The notes under the pieces: model-generated | What the model was told of the DNA's origin: nothing | Databases searched by the model: none | What the model saw: the letters and a program-made list of their open reading frames with translations, nothing else | Shown: piece after piece, positions 1-6,276 of the stretch | Position numbering within the stretch: the stretch's first letter is position 1 | Layout: each line of letters opens with the position of its first letter | Program-made: the position numbers and the translations under genes | Assembly: GCA_947453775.1 (NCBI GenBank) | Contig: CANGHM010000006.1 | Coordinates: 1 to 10,682 of the forward strand | DNA: 10,682 nucleotides | Direction: 5' to 3' | From: Rickettsiales bacterium | GTDB lineage: Bacteria > Pseudomonadota > Alphaproteobacteria > Rickettsiales > Rickettsiaceae

Positions 1-1037
1 AGCGCGACAAAGCATTAGCTTCAACAATCAGTCAAATTGAAAAAGACTTTGGCAAAGGATCCATTATGCGCTTAGGCCAAAGGCCAAACGTAGATGTAGA
101 CTCTATTTCAACTGGTTCCTTAGGTCTAGATTTAGCGCTGGGCGTAGGGGGGCTGCCAAGGGGCAGAATTATTGAGATTTATGGTCCTGAGAGCTCGGGT
201 AAAACAACCCTTACTTTACATGTGATTGCTGAGGCGCAAAAAGCTGGCGGAACATGCGCTTTTATCGACGCTGAACATGCCCTTGATCCTTCTTATGCAA
301 GAAAGCTTGGGGTCAATATCGATAAACTTTTAATTTCTCAGCCAGATACTGGCGAGCAAGCATTGGGTATTACCGATAATTTAGTGCGCTGCGGGTCGGT
401 AGATTTAATTATCGTAGATAGTGTTGCAGCATTGGTGCCCAAAGCTGAAATTGAAGGCGATATGGGTGATTCGCACATGGGCTTGCAAGCAAGACTAATG
501 AGCCAGGCTATGCGTAAACTTACAGCTTCGATTTCGCGTACTAACTGCATGATTATCTTTATTAACCAGATTCGTATGAAGATAGGTGTTATGTTTGGTA
601 ATCCTGAAACAACCACTGGCGGCAATGCATTAAAATTTTACTCTTCTATCCGTATCGATATTAGAAAAATTGGATCTATCAAGGATAAAGAAGATATTAT
701 TGGTAATCAAACTAGGGTTAAAATTGTAAAAAATAAAGTTGCTCCTCCATTTAGAGTTGTAGATTTTGATATCATGTATGGTAGCGGGATTTCTAAAGAG
801 GGTGAAATAGTAGATTTAGCTACTAAATTTAATATCGTAGATAAAGCTGGAGCTTGGTTTTCTTATAACACCGTGCGTATAGGACAGGGGCGTGAAAATG
901 TGAAAAAATATTTGCGAGAAAATCCTAAGGTATCTGAAGAGATTGAAAACAAAATAAGGCAGCATTTTAACAATAATGATAGCCTAATTTCAACGGTAGT
1001 ATTTGATTCGGATGAAGCTGTTCCTGAAGTAGAATAA
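1..1037 (+). CDS. recA: RecA recombinase (5' end cut by window edge)
   Basis: RecA is the ATP-dependent strand-exchange protein of homologous recombination and the co-protease that triggers LexA cleavage. The frame is open from base 3: 21 codons before the ATG at 66 read [20 protein letters not shown], the usual RecA N-terminus, so that ATG (the Met of SIMRLG) is internal and the true start lies just left of the window. About 344 residues are visible against 353 in E. coli RecA, so only some 8-10 residues are missing. Counting from the Met at 66, the Walker A motif GPESSGKT is at 40-47, the catalytic Glu of FIDAEHALD at 70, Walker B LIIVD at 114-118, and the DNA-binding L2 loop with [15 protein letters not shown] near 175-190. 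The tail is acidic, as in the family. No defect is visible. fabG starts 24 bp downstream. Confidence 0.98.
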   Translation, partial: RDKALASTISQIEKDFGKGSIMRLGQRPNVDVDSISTGSLGLDLALGVGGLPRGRIIEIYGPESSGKTTLTLHVIAEAQKAGGTCAFIDAEHALDPSYARKLGVNIDKLLISQPDTGEQALGITDNLVRCGSVDLIIVDSVAALVPKAEIEGDMGDSHMGLQARLMSQAMRKLTASISRTNCMIIFINQIRMKIGVMFGNPETTTGGNALKFYSSIRIDIRKIGSIKDKEDIIGNQTRVKIVKNKVAPPFRVVDFDIMYGSGISKEGEIVDLATKFNIVDKAGAWFSYNTVRIGQGRENVKKYLRENPKVSEEIENKIRQHFNNNDSLISTVVFDSDEAVPEVE

Positions 1038-1061
1038 ATAATATTAAAATATAGCCAAACG

Positions 1062-1790
1062 ATGATTAATTTAACAGGTAAAACAGCTCTTATTACCGGC
1101 GCTTCCGGAGCAATTGGCTCAGCTTGCGCGCAGCTGCTACATAGCCTTGGTGCGTATGTTGTGCTTAGCGGCACTAGGCAGGAAAAACTTGAGCAACTTG
1201 CACAAGAGCTGGGGCATGCTAATTGCGAAGTGCAAATATGTGATTTAGCTGATATTGACAAATGCCAGGAGTTGGTCAACCGCATCGATAAACTAGATAT
1301 TTTAGTATGCAACGCGGGTATTACCCAAGATGCTTTAAGCATGCGCATGACGCTAGAGTCTTTTCAAAAGGTCATAAACATTAATTTAACTGCTAGTTTC
1401 GTTTTAAACAAGGCTGCTGTGATCAAAATGATGAGGGCCCAATACGGCAGGATTATAAATATTTCCTCTGTAATAGGCTTTAGTGGCAATGCTGGGCAAG
1501 CAAATTACTCTGCTTCCAAAGCTGGTTTAGTGGCAATGTCTAAGTCCCTTGCCCAAGAAGTTGGTAAAAGGGGCATTACTGTAAACTGCATCGCACCAGG
1601 ATTTATTAAATCGGATATGACTGATAAATTAACTCAGGAGCAACAAAATAAGATACTAGAAAGAGTGCCAGCCCAAAGGTTGGGAGATCCGCAAGATGTT
1701 GCTTCTGCGGTGGCTTTTTTAGCAAGCGATCAAGCCTCCTATATTACTGGCAGCACTATTCATGTTAATGGGGGGATGTTGATGGTCTAA
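1062..1790 (+). CDS. fabG: 3-oxoacyl-[acyl-carrier-protein] reductase FabG
   Basis: FabG is the NADPH-dependent reductase that converts 3-ketoacyl-ACP to 3-hydroxyacyl-ACP in each cycle of type II fatty acid synthesis in the cytoplasm. It is a classical short-chain dehydrogenase of 242 aa, a normal length. The cofactor motif TGASGAIG is at residues 12-19 and the NAG motif (CNAG) at 83-86. The catalytic Ser is at about 136 (ISSVIG), with Tyr149 and Lys153 in the YxxxK motif (YSASK). The C-terminal ITGSTIHVNGGMLMV is typical of FabG. Position beside acpP and fabF separates it from the many other SDR enzymes. There is no clear Shine-Dalgarno sequence before the ATG. It may be cotranscribed with recA, since the gap is only 24 bp. 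Confidence 0.96.
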   Translation: MINLTGKTALITGASGAIGSACAQLLHSLGAYVVLSGTRQEKLEQLAQELGHANCEVQICDLADIDKCQELVNRIDKLDILVCNAGITQDALSMRMTLESFQKVININLTASFVLNKAAVIKMMRAQYGRIINISSVIGFSGNAGQANYSASKAGLVAMSKSLAQEVGKRGITVNCIAPGFIKSDMTDKLTQEQQNKILERVPAQRLGDPQDVASAVAFLASDQASYITGSTIHVNGGMLMV

Positions 1791-1826
1791 ATTTTACCAC
1801 TAAAATTTTACTAGCATTTTGTGCTA
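1789..1826 (+). other. two short inverted repeats after fabG (possible weak terminator)
   Basis: Directly after the fabG stop, AAATTTTA (1789-1796) can pair with TAAAATTT (1801-1808) across a CCAC loop. Next, TAGCA (1812-1816) can pair with TGCTA (1822-1826) across TTTTG. The first stem is all A/T and neither is followed by a clean U-run, so termination here is only a possibility. The second stem overlaps the -35 element proposed for acpP. Confidence 0.3.
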
Positions 1827-1847
1827 ATTTATGTTAAAAGATATGAT
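1819..1847 (+). promoter_or_regulatory. probable sigma-70 promoter for acpP
   Basis: A weak -35 TTGTGC (1819-1824) and a good -10 TATGAT (1842-1847) are 17 bp apart and end about 22 bp before the acpP ATG. This would allow acpP and fabF, and probably erpA, to be transcribed apart from recA-fabG. In AT-rich DNA chance matches are common. Confidence 0.45.
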
Positions 1848-1869
1848 ATACAATTAAAAACGGTTATTT

Positions 1870-2154
1870 ATGGTTACAAGCAATTCATTAGCAAACTCAG
1901 AATACGATATTTCAGATAAAGTGATCTCTATCGTGGCTGACAAACTTAAAAGAGACAAAAATACTGTTACTGCTGAAAGTAAATTGGTAGATGACTTAGG
2001 GGCAGATAGCCTAGACCAAGTCGAGTTATCTTTGGCTGTAGAAGAAGAGTTTGATATTGAAATACCTGAGGATAAAGCTAGTAATATTACCAAAGTAAAC
2101 GATATTATACAACTTGTAATATCGCTTAAATCACCATCTGATGACAGTAAATAG
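1870..2154 (+). CDS. acpP: acyl carrier protein AcpP
   Basis: ACP carries growing acyl chains on a phosphopantetheine arm and is the shared substrate carrier for FabG and FabF. The protein has 94 residues against 78 in E. coli. The attachment site is Ser47 in DDLGADSLDQVEL, followed by helix II/III sequence VEEEFDIEIPED, which is diagnostic. The extra length is about 12 residues at the N-terminus (before YDISDKV) and a short Ser/Asp/Lys tail. No in-frame start nearer to the domain is as good as the ATG at 1870, so the extension seems real. The protein is strongly acidic, as expected. It lies between fabG and fabF, the usual context. Confidence 0.96.
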   Translation: MVTSNSLANSEYDISDKVISIVADKLKRDKNTVTAESKLVDDLGADSLDQVELSLAVEEEFDIEIPEDKASNITKVNDIIQLVISLKSPSDDSK

Positions 2155-2184
2155 CATAAATCTAAATTTGAATTGGTAAAAACC

Positions 2185-3441
2185 ATGACAAAGCGCAGAG
2201 TAGTAGTGACTGGTTTTGGCATGCTTTCCCCTCTGGGGTTAAGCGCTCAAACAACTTGGCAAAATATACTCAATGCGCAAAGTGGCATCAGTTTAAACAC
2301 TAGATTCGATACCAGCAAGATGAAAGTCAAAATTGCTGGTTTAATTCCCGAAACATTTAATCCTAATGATTTTATCGAGCCTAAAGATGTAGACAGGATG
2401 GATTTGTTCATTCGCTATGGCATGGCAGCTACTGCTGAGGCAATTAATCATTCGGGGCTCATGAGCTCATCTTTAAGCCAAGATGATTTGGCGCGGGTAG
2501 GTGTGATGATCGGCTCAGGTGTTGGGGGTTTAAGAATTATTGAAAGCACCTCGTTAAAACTACATGTAGATCAATCGCGCATTAGTCCATTTTTTATTCC
2601 TTCTTGCCTGATTAATATCACATCAGGATATGTATCGATCAAGTATGGTTTTACAGGACCTAATCACTCTGTTGTTACAGCTTGTAGCACAGGTGCGCAT
2701 GCCATAGGCGATGCTGCTAGAATCATTAAGTACTCAGATGCCGATGTAATGATTGCTGGATCTGTAGAGGCCTCTGTTACCCCTATTGGGGTTGAAGGAT
2801 TCACTGCCGCTCAAGCTCTTGCTACTAAGTATAACGATAAACCAACCCAAGCTTCTAGGCCATGGGATGTTGATCGCAATGGTTTTGTGATTGCTGAAGG
2901 TGCTGGAATACTTGTGTTAGAGGAGCTAAAGCACGCTAAAAAACGTGGCGCTACAATTTATGCTGAAGTAGCTGGATACGGTATGTCGGGTGATGCTTAT
3001 CATATTACTTCTCCTCACCCAGAAGGCAGGGGCGCGATAGCTGCAATGAATTCAGCCTTAAGGGATGCTAATTTATCGGCCCAGGATATAGATTATATCA
3101 ATGCTCATGGCACTTCGACAAAATTAGGAGATACAATAGAGCTTGCAGCTGTGCAAAAACTTTTCGCAGATGCTAGGCCCAATATTATGATGTCTTCGAC
3201 CAAATCGGCAATAGGCCATTTGCTTGGAGCGGCTGGTAGTGTAGAGGCGATATTTAGCATTTTGGCGATGCGCGATCAAGTTGCCCCTCCTACTATTAAT
3301 CTTGAAAATCCTGAACCTAGCGCTATAATTGATTTAGTACCCAACCATCCTAAAGAGGCTAAAATCAATGCAGTAATGAGCAATTCCTTTGGTTTTGGTG
3401 GTACAAATGCAAGCTTAGTTTTTACTAAATTTATCGCATAA
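2185..3441 (+). CDS. fabF: 3-oxoacyl-[acyl-carrier-protein] synthase II (FabF)
   Basis: FabF is the beta-ketoacyl-ACP synthase that condenses malonyl-ACP with the growing acyl-ACP, extending the chain by two carbons. From the ATG at 2185 the product is 418 aa and begins MTKRRVVVTGFGMLSPLG, which aligns with the start of E. coli FabF; a TTG at 2173 would add four residues with no family support. The Cys-His-His triad is complete: Cys167 in TACSTGAH, His308 in NAHGTST and His345 in STKSAIGHLLGA. The C-terminal NSFGFGGTNASLVF loop is conserved. It begins 30 bp after acpP and ends 3 bp before erpA, so the three are probably one transcript. No fabD, fabH or acpS lies nearby. Confidence 0.96.
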   Translation: MTKRRVVVTGFGMLSPLGLSAQTTWQNILNAQSGISLNTRFDTSKMKVKIAGLIPETFNPNDFIEPKDVDRMDLFIRYGMAATAEAINHSGLMSSSLSQDDLARVGVMIGSGVGGLRIIESTSLKLHVDQSRISPFFIPSCLINITSGYVSIKYGFTGPNHSVVTACSTGAHAIGDAARIIKYSDADVMIAGSVEASVTPIGVEGFTAAQALATKYNDKPTQASRPWDVDRNGFVIAEGAGILVLEELKHAKKRGATIYAEVAGYGMSGDAYHITSPHPEGRGAIAAMNSALRDANLSAQDIDYINAHGTSTKLGDTIELAAVQKLFADARPNIMMSSTKSAIGHLLGAAGSVEAIFSILAMRDQVAPPTINLENPEPSAIIDLVPNHPKEAKINAVMSNSFGFGGTNASLVFTKFIA

Positions 3442-3444
3442 ATT

Positions 3445-3774
3445 ATGTCTTTTTCAATAGATATCTCTGATAGCGCTGTTGCCAGGATTAAGTATATTTT
3501 GGGGCAGGAGGAAAAAAAATCATACTTGCGCATTGCGGTTGAAAGTGGTGGTTGTTCTGGTTTTCAATATAAGTATGAATTTGTTGATGCCAAAGATGAT
3601 TCAGATTGCCTGATTGTAAAAAATGATGTAGGCATAGTAATCGACAGTATGTCGCAAGGCTTTTTACAAGACTGTATTTTAGATTATATCGAAAATTTAG
3701 GCAGTGCATATTTTGAAATCCGCAACCCGCAAGCTTCAGCCAAATGTGGCTGCGGCAATTCATTTAACATATAG
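3445..3774 (+). CDS. erpA: A-type Fe-S cluster carrier, ErpA-like
   Basis: This is a HesB/IscA-family carrier of 109 aa that passes Fe-S clusters to apo-proteins. The three cluster-binding cysteines are present: Cys37 in GGCSGFQY and Cys101/Cys103 in the C-terminal CGCGNSF. SGFQY, the D-x-MS segment (DSMSQGF), DYIENL and NPQASAKCGCG are closer to ErpA than to IscA as I know those families, but IscA or another A-type carrier cannot be excluded. The start is 3 bp after the fabF stop, which suggests translational coupling; the nudix gene follows after 9 bp. The last 105 bases of the gene plus one base (3670-3775) recur at 4375-4480, see that entry. The gene itself is intact. Confidence 0.85.
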   Translation: MSFSIDISDSAVARIKYILGQEEKKSYLRIAVESGGCSGFQYKYEFVDAKDDSDCLIVKNDVGIVIDSMSQGFLQDCILDYIENLGSAYFEIRNPQASAKCGCGNSFNI

Positions 3775-3783
3775 TATTTATCT

Positions 3784-4224
3784 ATGCTTGTCGTGCCGCA
3801 TTTAATACTAAAGAATGGCGACAAAATTTTGTTGACAAGGCGTTCGTTTAGGAAGCAAATATGGCCAAATCACTGGCATTGCGTTTCTGGGTCTATTGAA
3901 AAAGGCGAATCGCCGCAAGAAGCTATCGTTCGTGAAGCAGAAGAAGAAATTGGTCTAAAAATCAAAGAGGTTAAGCTAGTAACAACCATATTTATCGCAG
4001 AAAATAGTTATTTGAACTGTGTAAATAAATATTACGGTGTAGAGTTATTTTTTTTAGCAGATTTGCCTGATAATCAAGAGCCAATTAATGCAGAACCCCT
4101 AAAGCAAGATGCTATGGACTGGTTTTATATAGATCGATTGCCTTCACCTATGATTCCAGGAGTAAAATTTGGTTTAGAAAGTTATTATAAGAATTTAAAC
4201 TATGCGGAGTTTAGAAATGTCTAG
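3784..4224 (+). CDS. Nudix hydrolase, substrate unknown
   Basis: Nudix enzymes cleave nucleoside diphosphates linked to another group and often clean up damaged nucleotides or signalling nucleotides. The 146-aa product carries a perfect Nudix box at residues 36-58: GSIEKGE, seven residues, then REAEEEIGL, with all the metal-binding glutamates. The preceding WPNHWHCVSG and the later EPLKQDAMDWFYIDRLP resemble small MutT-like housekeeping hydrolases, but I cannot name the substrate. There is no signal peptide or membrane segment. The gene and the palindromic element after it are bracketed by two copies of the erpA 3' end, so it may have arrived as cargo. Its base composition looks like that of its neighbours. 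Confidence 0.88.
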   Translation: MLVVPHLILKNGDKILLTRRSFRKQIWPNHWHCVSGSIEKGESPQEAIVREAEEEIGLKIKEVKLVTTIFIAENSYLNCVNKYYGVELFFLADLPDNQEPINAEPLKQDAMDWFYIDRLPSPMIPGVKFGLESYYKNLNYAEFRNV

Positions 4225-4225
4225 A

Positions 4226-4338
4226 AATATAGTCAATTGATTTGAGTTTTGCTGGCTTAGTCACTTAGCCCTTTACTATGGAGCATAGCGCTAAAGGCAT
4301 TGTTCCTAGTATCGAACTTCAACTTAATTGACTATATT
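4226..4338. repeat. 113-bp palindromic element with 13-bp inverted ends
   Basis: AATATAGTCAATT (4226-4238) is a perfect inverted copy of AATTGACTATATT (4326-4338). The similarity continues imperfectly inward for about another 12 bases per arm. The interior contains further hairpins: GGCTTAG/CTTAGCC at 4254-4270 with one mismatch, and a strong stem at 4270-4297. Such nesting in a short non-coding element resembles a MITE or a Rickettsia-type palindromic element. I cannot assign a family and see no transposase. It starts 2 bp after the nudix stop. Confidence 0.65.
4270..4297. other. core hairpin of the palindromic element
   Basis: CCTTTA (4270-4275) pairs with TAAAGG (4292-4297), and CTATG (4276-4280) pairs with CATAG (4284-4288) around a GAG loop, with CGC (4289-4291) as a bulge. 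This gives 11 base pairs in 28 nt. There is no U-run on either side, so it is not a typical terminator. Confidence 0.6.
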
Positions 4339-4370
4339 CTATGGTATCGACATTATTCTTTATTGAAAAT

Positions 4371-4383
4371 AATTGACTATATT
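4371..4383 (+). repeat. third copy of the 13-bp element end
   Basis: AATTGACTATATT recurs exactly, 45 bp after the copy at 4326-4338 and in the same orientation. Both copies are preceded by GTATCGA (4309-4315 and 4344-4350), so 4309-4338 and 4344-4383 look like imperfect tandem units. The last nine bases (4375-4383) are also the first bases of the erpA 3'-end copy, so the element end and the duplicated gene fragment overlap. Confidence 0.6.
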
Positions 4384-4480
4384 TTAGATTATATCGAAAA
4401 TTTAGGCAGTGCATATTTTGAAATTCGCAACCCGCAAGCTTCAGCCAAATGTGGCTGCGGTAATTCCTTTAATATATAGT
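4375..4480 (+). pseudogene. duplicated 3' end of erpA (fragment of 34 codons plus stop)
   Basis: These 106 bases match 3670-3775 with a constant offset of 705 and 5 mismatches (101/106). In the erpA reading frame four differences are silent third-position changes (Ile92, Gly104, Ser106, Asn108) and one changes Cys77, which is not a cluster ligand, to Tyr. The fragment encodes DYILDYIENLG to CGCGNSFNI and a TAG stop, so it keeps two of the three ligand cysteines, but it lacks the part with the first cysteine. The frame stays open upstream to 4261, through half of the palindrome, with only TTG codons as possible starts. It is probably a non-functional remnant, either of a second erpA or of an end displaced by an insertion. 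Confidence 0.85.
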
Positions 4481-4522
4481 GGCTTTAAAGCTTACTGCGA
4501 TTGCTAAAAATATAAAATTAAG

Positions 4523-4550
4523 CTATCAAATTTTGCCTTGTATTTGATAG
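4523..4550. terminator. hairpin before tRNA-Ser, possible terminator
   Basis: CTATCAAA (4523-4530) pairs perfectly with TTTGATAG (4543-4550) over a 12-nt loop. On the plus strand it is followed by GGTCTTTCC, a poor U-run. It may end the upstream transcript before the tRNA gene. The rest of 4481-4577 shows only a 10-bp palindrome, GCTTTAAAGC, at 4482-4491. Confidence 0.35.
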
Positions 4551-4577
4551 GGTCTTTCCTAATTGGAATAAGTAGTA

Positions 4578-4583
4578 TATAAT
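4578..4583 (+). promoter_or_regulatory. -10 element of a tRNA-Ser promoter
   Basis: A perfect TATAAT (4578-4583) lies 18 bp before the tRNA. The -35 is weak: TTTCCT (4555-4560) at 17 bp spacing is the best candidate. Confidence 0.45.
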
Positions 4584-4601
4584 CCTTGTTATATCCACGC
4601 A

Positions 4602-4689
4602 GGAGAGATGGCCGAGCGGCTTAAGGCGCACGCCTGGAAAGCGTGTTCACGGCAACGTGTCAGGGGTTCGAATCCCCTTCTCTCCGCCA
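4602..4689 (+). tRNA. tRNA-Ser (anticodon GGA)
   Basis: The 88-nt sequence folds as a class II tRNA. The acceptor stem is GGAGAGA (4602-4608) with TCTCTCC (4679-4685), discriminator G4686 and encoded CCA (4687-4689). The D stem is GCC/GGC. The anticodon stem CACGC/GCGTG holds the loop CTGGAAA with anticodon GGA at 4636-4638, which reads UCC and UCU. The long variable arm CACG-GCAA-CGTG (4648-4659) is diagnostic for serine. The T arm is AGGGG-TTCGAAT-CCCCT (4662-4678). All stems pair. It reads as a separate unit between the repeat region and rlmE. Confidence 0.97.
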
Positions 4690-4736
4690 AGTATGTTCAA
4701 TTTTTGGACTCTATTTAAATAATTTATGCCCAGGCT

Positions 4737-5416
4737 ATGCATATTAAATTAAAAAAAAAGTCAATTTTTCATCAAGAAATTGGATTCATCGTCAGTTAAC
4801 TGATGTCTACGTACAAAAAGCCAGACTAGAGGGCTATAGAAGCCGTTCAGCTTATAAAATTATCCAAATTCAAGAAAAATATAGCATCTTCAAACAAGGT
4901 AGCAAGGTAGTGGATTTAGGAGCAGCCCCGGGGGGCTGGAGCCAAGTGGTAAGCCAAATGGTAGGCAGCAAAATTCACAAGCCTTTGGTGGTAGCTCTTG
5001 ATTTGCTTGATATTGAAGACATCCCAGGGGTGCTAGCTATGAAAGGAGATTTTCTTGATCTTGCTGTGCAGGAGGAAATAATCAATATTTTATCTGGCAA
5101 AGCTGATGTGGTGATGAGTGATATGGCGCCAAATACTACAGGAGAGCGCACCACTGATCATTTACGCATTATGGCCCTGTGTGAGCAGGCATTTGATTTT
5201 GCAAAAAATAATTTAAACCATAATGGTGCTTTTATTGCAAAGATTTTTCAAGGTGGCACTGAACATACGTTGCTTAAGGAGATTAAAAGCTTATTTAAAA
5301 TAGTAAAACATTTTAAACCTCAGGCCAGTAGGCAAGAGTCTTCAGAGATGTATTTGATAGCAACTGGGTTTAAAGGTGCTCATTTGATTGACCAAATTCA
5401 TGAAACCGAGTTATAA
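4737..5416 (+). CDS. rlmE: 23S rRNA (uridine-2'-O)-methyltransferase RlmE; start out of frame across A9
   Basis: RlmE (FtsJ, RrmJ) uses SAM to methylate the 2'-O of a conserved uridine in the A loop of 23S rRNA (U2552 in E. coli). The SAM motif DLGAAPGGW starts at 4913. All four K-D-K-E catalytic residues are present: Lys at 4856-4858 (RSRSAYK), Asp at 5120 (VMSDMAPN), Lys at 5240 (AKIFQG) and Glu at 5345 (SEMYLIATG). The first in-frame start is GTG 4910, but that would remove about 54 conserved residues, including the first catalytic Lys. Reading upstream, homology continues to about 4760 and the frame closes at a TAA at 4745 with no ATG, GTG or TTG. The ATG at 4737 is in another frame, and a -1 shift in the A9 run (4751-4759) joins it to give about 226 aa beginning MHIKLKKKVNFSSRNW, a normal length. 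The alternatives are an ATT start at 4748, a sequencing indel, or a recent inactivating mutation. Confidence 0.85.
4751..4760 (+). other. A9-G slippery tract at the rlmE frame junction
   Basis: In the frame of the ATG at 4737 the codons are TTA AAA AAA AAG, so the heptamer A_AAA_AAG (4754-4760) is in the phase used for -1 frameshifting in E. coli dnaX. A -1 slip makes the next codon GTC at 4760, exactly the rlmE frame. Without a slip the frame stops at TAA 4797-4799 after 20 codons. RNA polymerase slippage that adds one A would have the same effect. The 12-bp palindrome TCAGTTAACTGA (4792-4803) is too far downstream to be a convincing stimulator. Confidence 0.55.
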
Positions 5417-5458
5417 TATTTATTATATAAAAAGTAAAATTGTAAAATATTTTTACCT

Positions 5459-6268
5459 ATGCATTTTCCCAAACATTTAAACCTTGACACTGATTTTACT
5501 TCCAAGGTATTAAATATTTTAACTCAAGCTGGGCGCATAGCTCTTAGATATCATCAAGATCAAAGTTTTGAAATAACCTATAAAGATGATCAAAGTCCTG
5601 TTACAAATGCAGATATCCAGGTTAGTGAGTTTATAGTAGAGCAGTTAAAGATTCTAACGCCGGATTTTTTTGTCGTATCCGAAGAAAATGAAACCAATGA
5701 TTTTACGGGGGATACTTTTTGGCTGCTAGACCCAATTGATGGCACGAAATATTATATTCAAGGACAGTCTGGCTACACTATTAATTTGGCATTAATTCAT
5801 AATCATCTGCCTATTATTGGATATATGTATCACCCAAGCTTAGGAGAAATATATTATAACGATTTAGATGGTAAAGTAAAATTTTATGACGTATTGCGCA
5901 ACTTGCATACTCAATGTAGCCAGCAAGATAGCAACGATGCGTTAAAAGTTTTAATAGATTTTGGTCAGCTGAATTTGGCGAAAATAGAGCAAGAAGCATC
6001 TTTCACTAAAATATATCCGCAAAATACGCGCAGTAAAATCTCTATGCTTTTAAATAATCAGGTAGATGTATATTATCTATATCGCAATTTAATGGAATGG
6101 GATACCGCAGCCGCCCATGCTATATTAAGAGCAATAGGAGGGAGTGTTATGGATATGCTGGGCAATGAACTGGTTTACGGCAAACCGCTTTTTTATAACC
6201 CCAGTATAATATTTTGCAGTCCTCGAGCGATGCCGCATAAGCAAAAAATTCTTAGTAACCTAGCATAA
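5459..6268 (+). CDS. cysQ: inositol-monophosphatase family protein, probable 3'(2'),5'-bisphosphate nucleotidase CysQ
   Basis: CysQ hydrolyses 3'-phosphoadenosine 5'-phosphate (pAp) to AMP, removing a by-product of sulfate assimilation and of ACP phosphopantetheinylation. The 269-aa product shows the lithium-sensitive metal-phosphatase signature: KDDQSPVTNAD at 42-52, SEEN at 74-77, DPIDGTK at 91-97 and EWDTAAAHA at 213-221. DxSPVTxAD, the DPIDGTKxxI segment with GYTINLALI after it, and the spacing to WDTAA fit CysQ better than SuhB or HisN. Rickettsiales generally lack sulfate assimilation, so pAp from ACP maturation is a more likely substrate here; that is inference. It begins 42 bp after rlmE, with no ribosome binding site I can see, and murU follows after 8 bp. 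Confidence 0.8.
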   Translation: MHFPKHLNLDTDFTSKVLNILTQAGRIALRYHQDQSFEITYKDDQSPVTNADIQVSEFIVEQLKILTPDFFVVSEENETNDFTGDTFWLLDPIDGTKYYIQGQSGYTINLALIHNHLPIIGYMYHPSLGEIYYNDLDGKVKFYDVLRNLHTQCSQQDSNDALKVLIDFGQLNLAKIEQEASFTKIYPQNTRSKISMLLNNQVDVYYLYRNLMEWDTAAAHAILRAIGGSVMDMLGNELVYGKPLFYNPSIIFCSPRAMPHKQKILSNLA

Positions 6269-6276
6269 AGCCTATA

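Noticed and set aside
66..68. ATG at 66 as the recA start
   Set aside because: The 21 codons before it match the conserved RecA N-terminus, so the gene begins outside the window.
863..1348. Antisense open frames across recA, fabG, dnaE and others
   Set aside because: They lie opposite strongly conserved genes and resemble no protein family I know; they are by-products of codon usage.
2173..2184. TTG at 2173 as the fabF start
   Set aside because: It adds four residues absent from the family; the ATG at 2185 gives the canonical MTKRRVVVTG start.
4226..4338. Palindrome as an IS with transposase, or as a CRISPR repeat unit
   Set aside because: It is too short for a transposase, no such protein is nearby, and there is no regular array of repeats and spacers.
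4602..4689. tRNA-Ser as the attachment site of an integrated island
   Set aside because: I find no second copy of the tRNA 3' end in the window; the duplicated sequence here is the erpA end, not the tRNA.
4910..4912. GTG at 4910 as the rlmE start
   Set aside because: It would remove the first catalytic Lys and about 54 residues that clearly match RlmE upstream.
5434..5457. GTAAAA...TTTTAC inverted repeat before cysQ
   Set aside because: It is a six-base A/T-rich match of a kind expected by chance in this composition.
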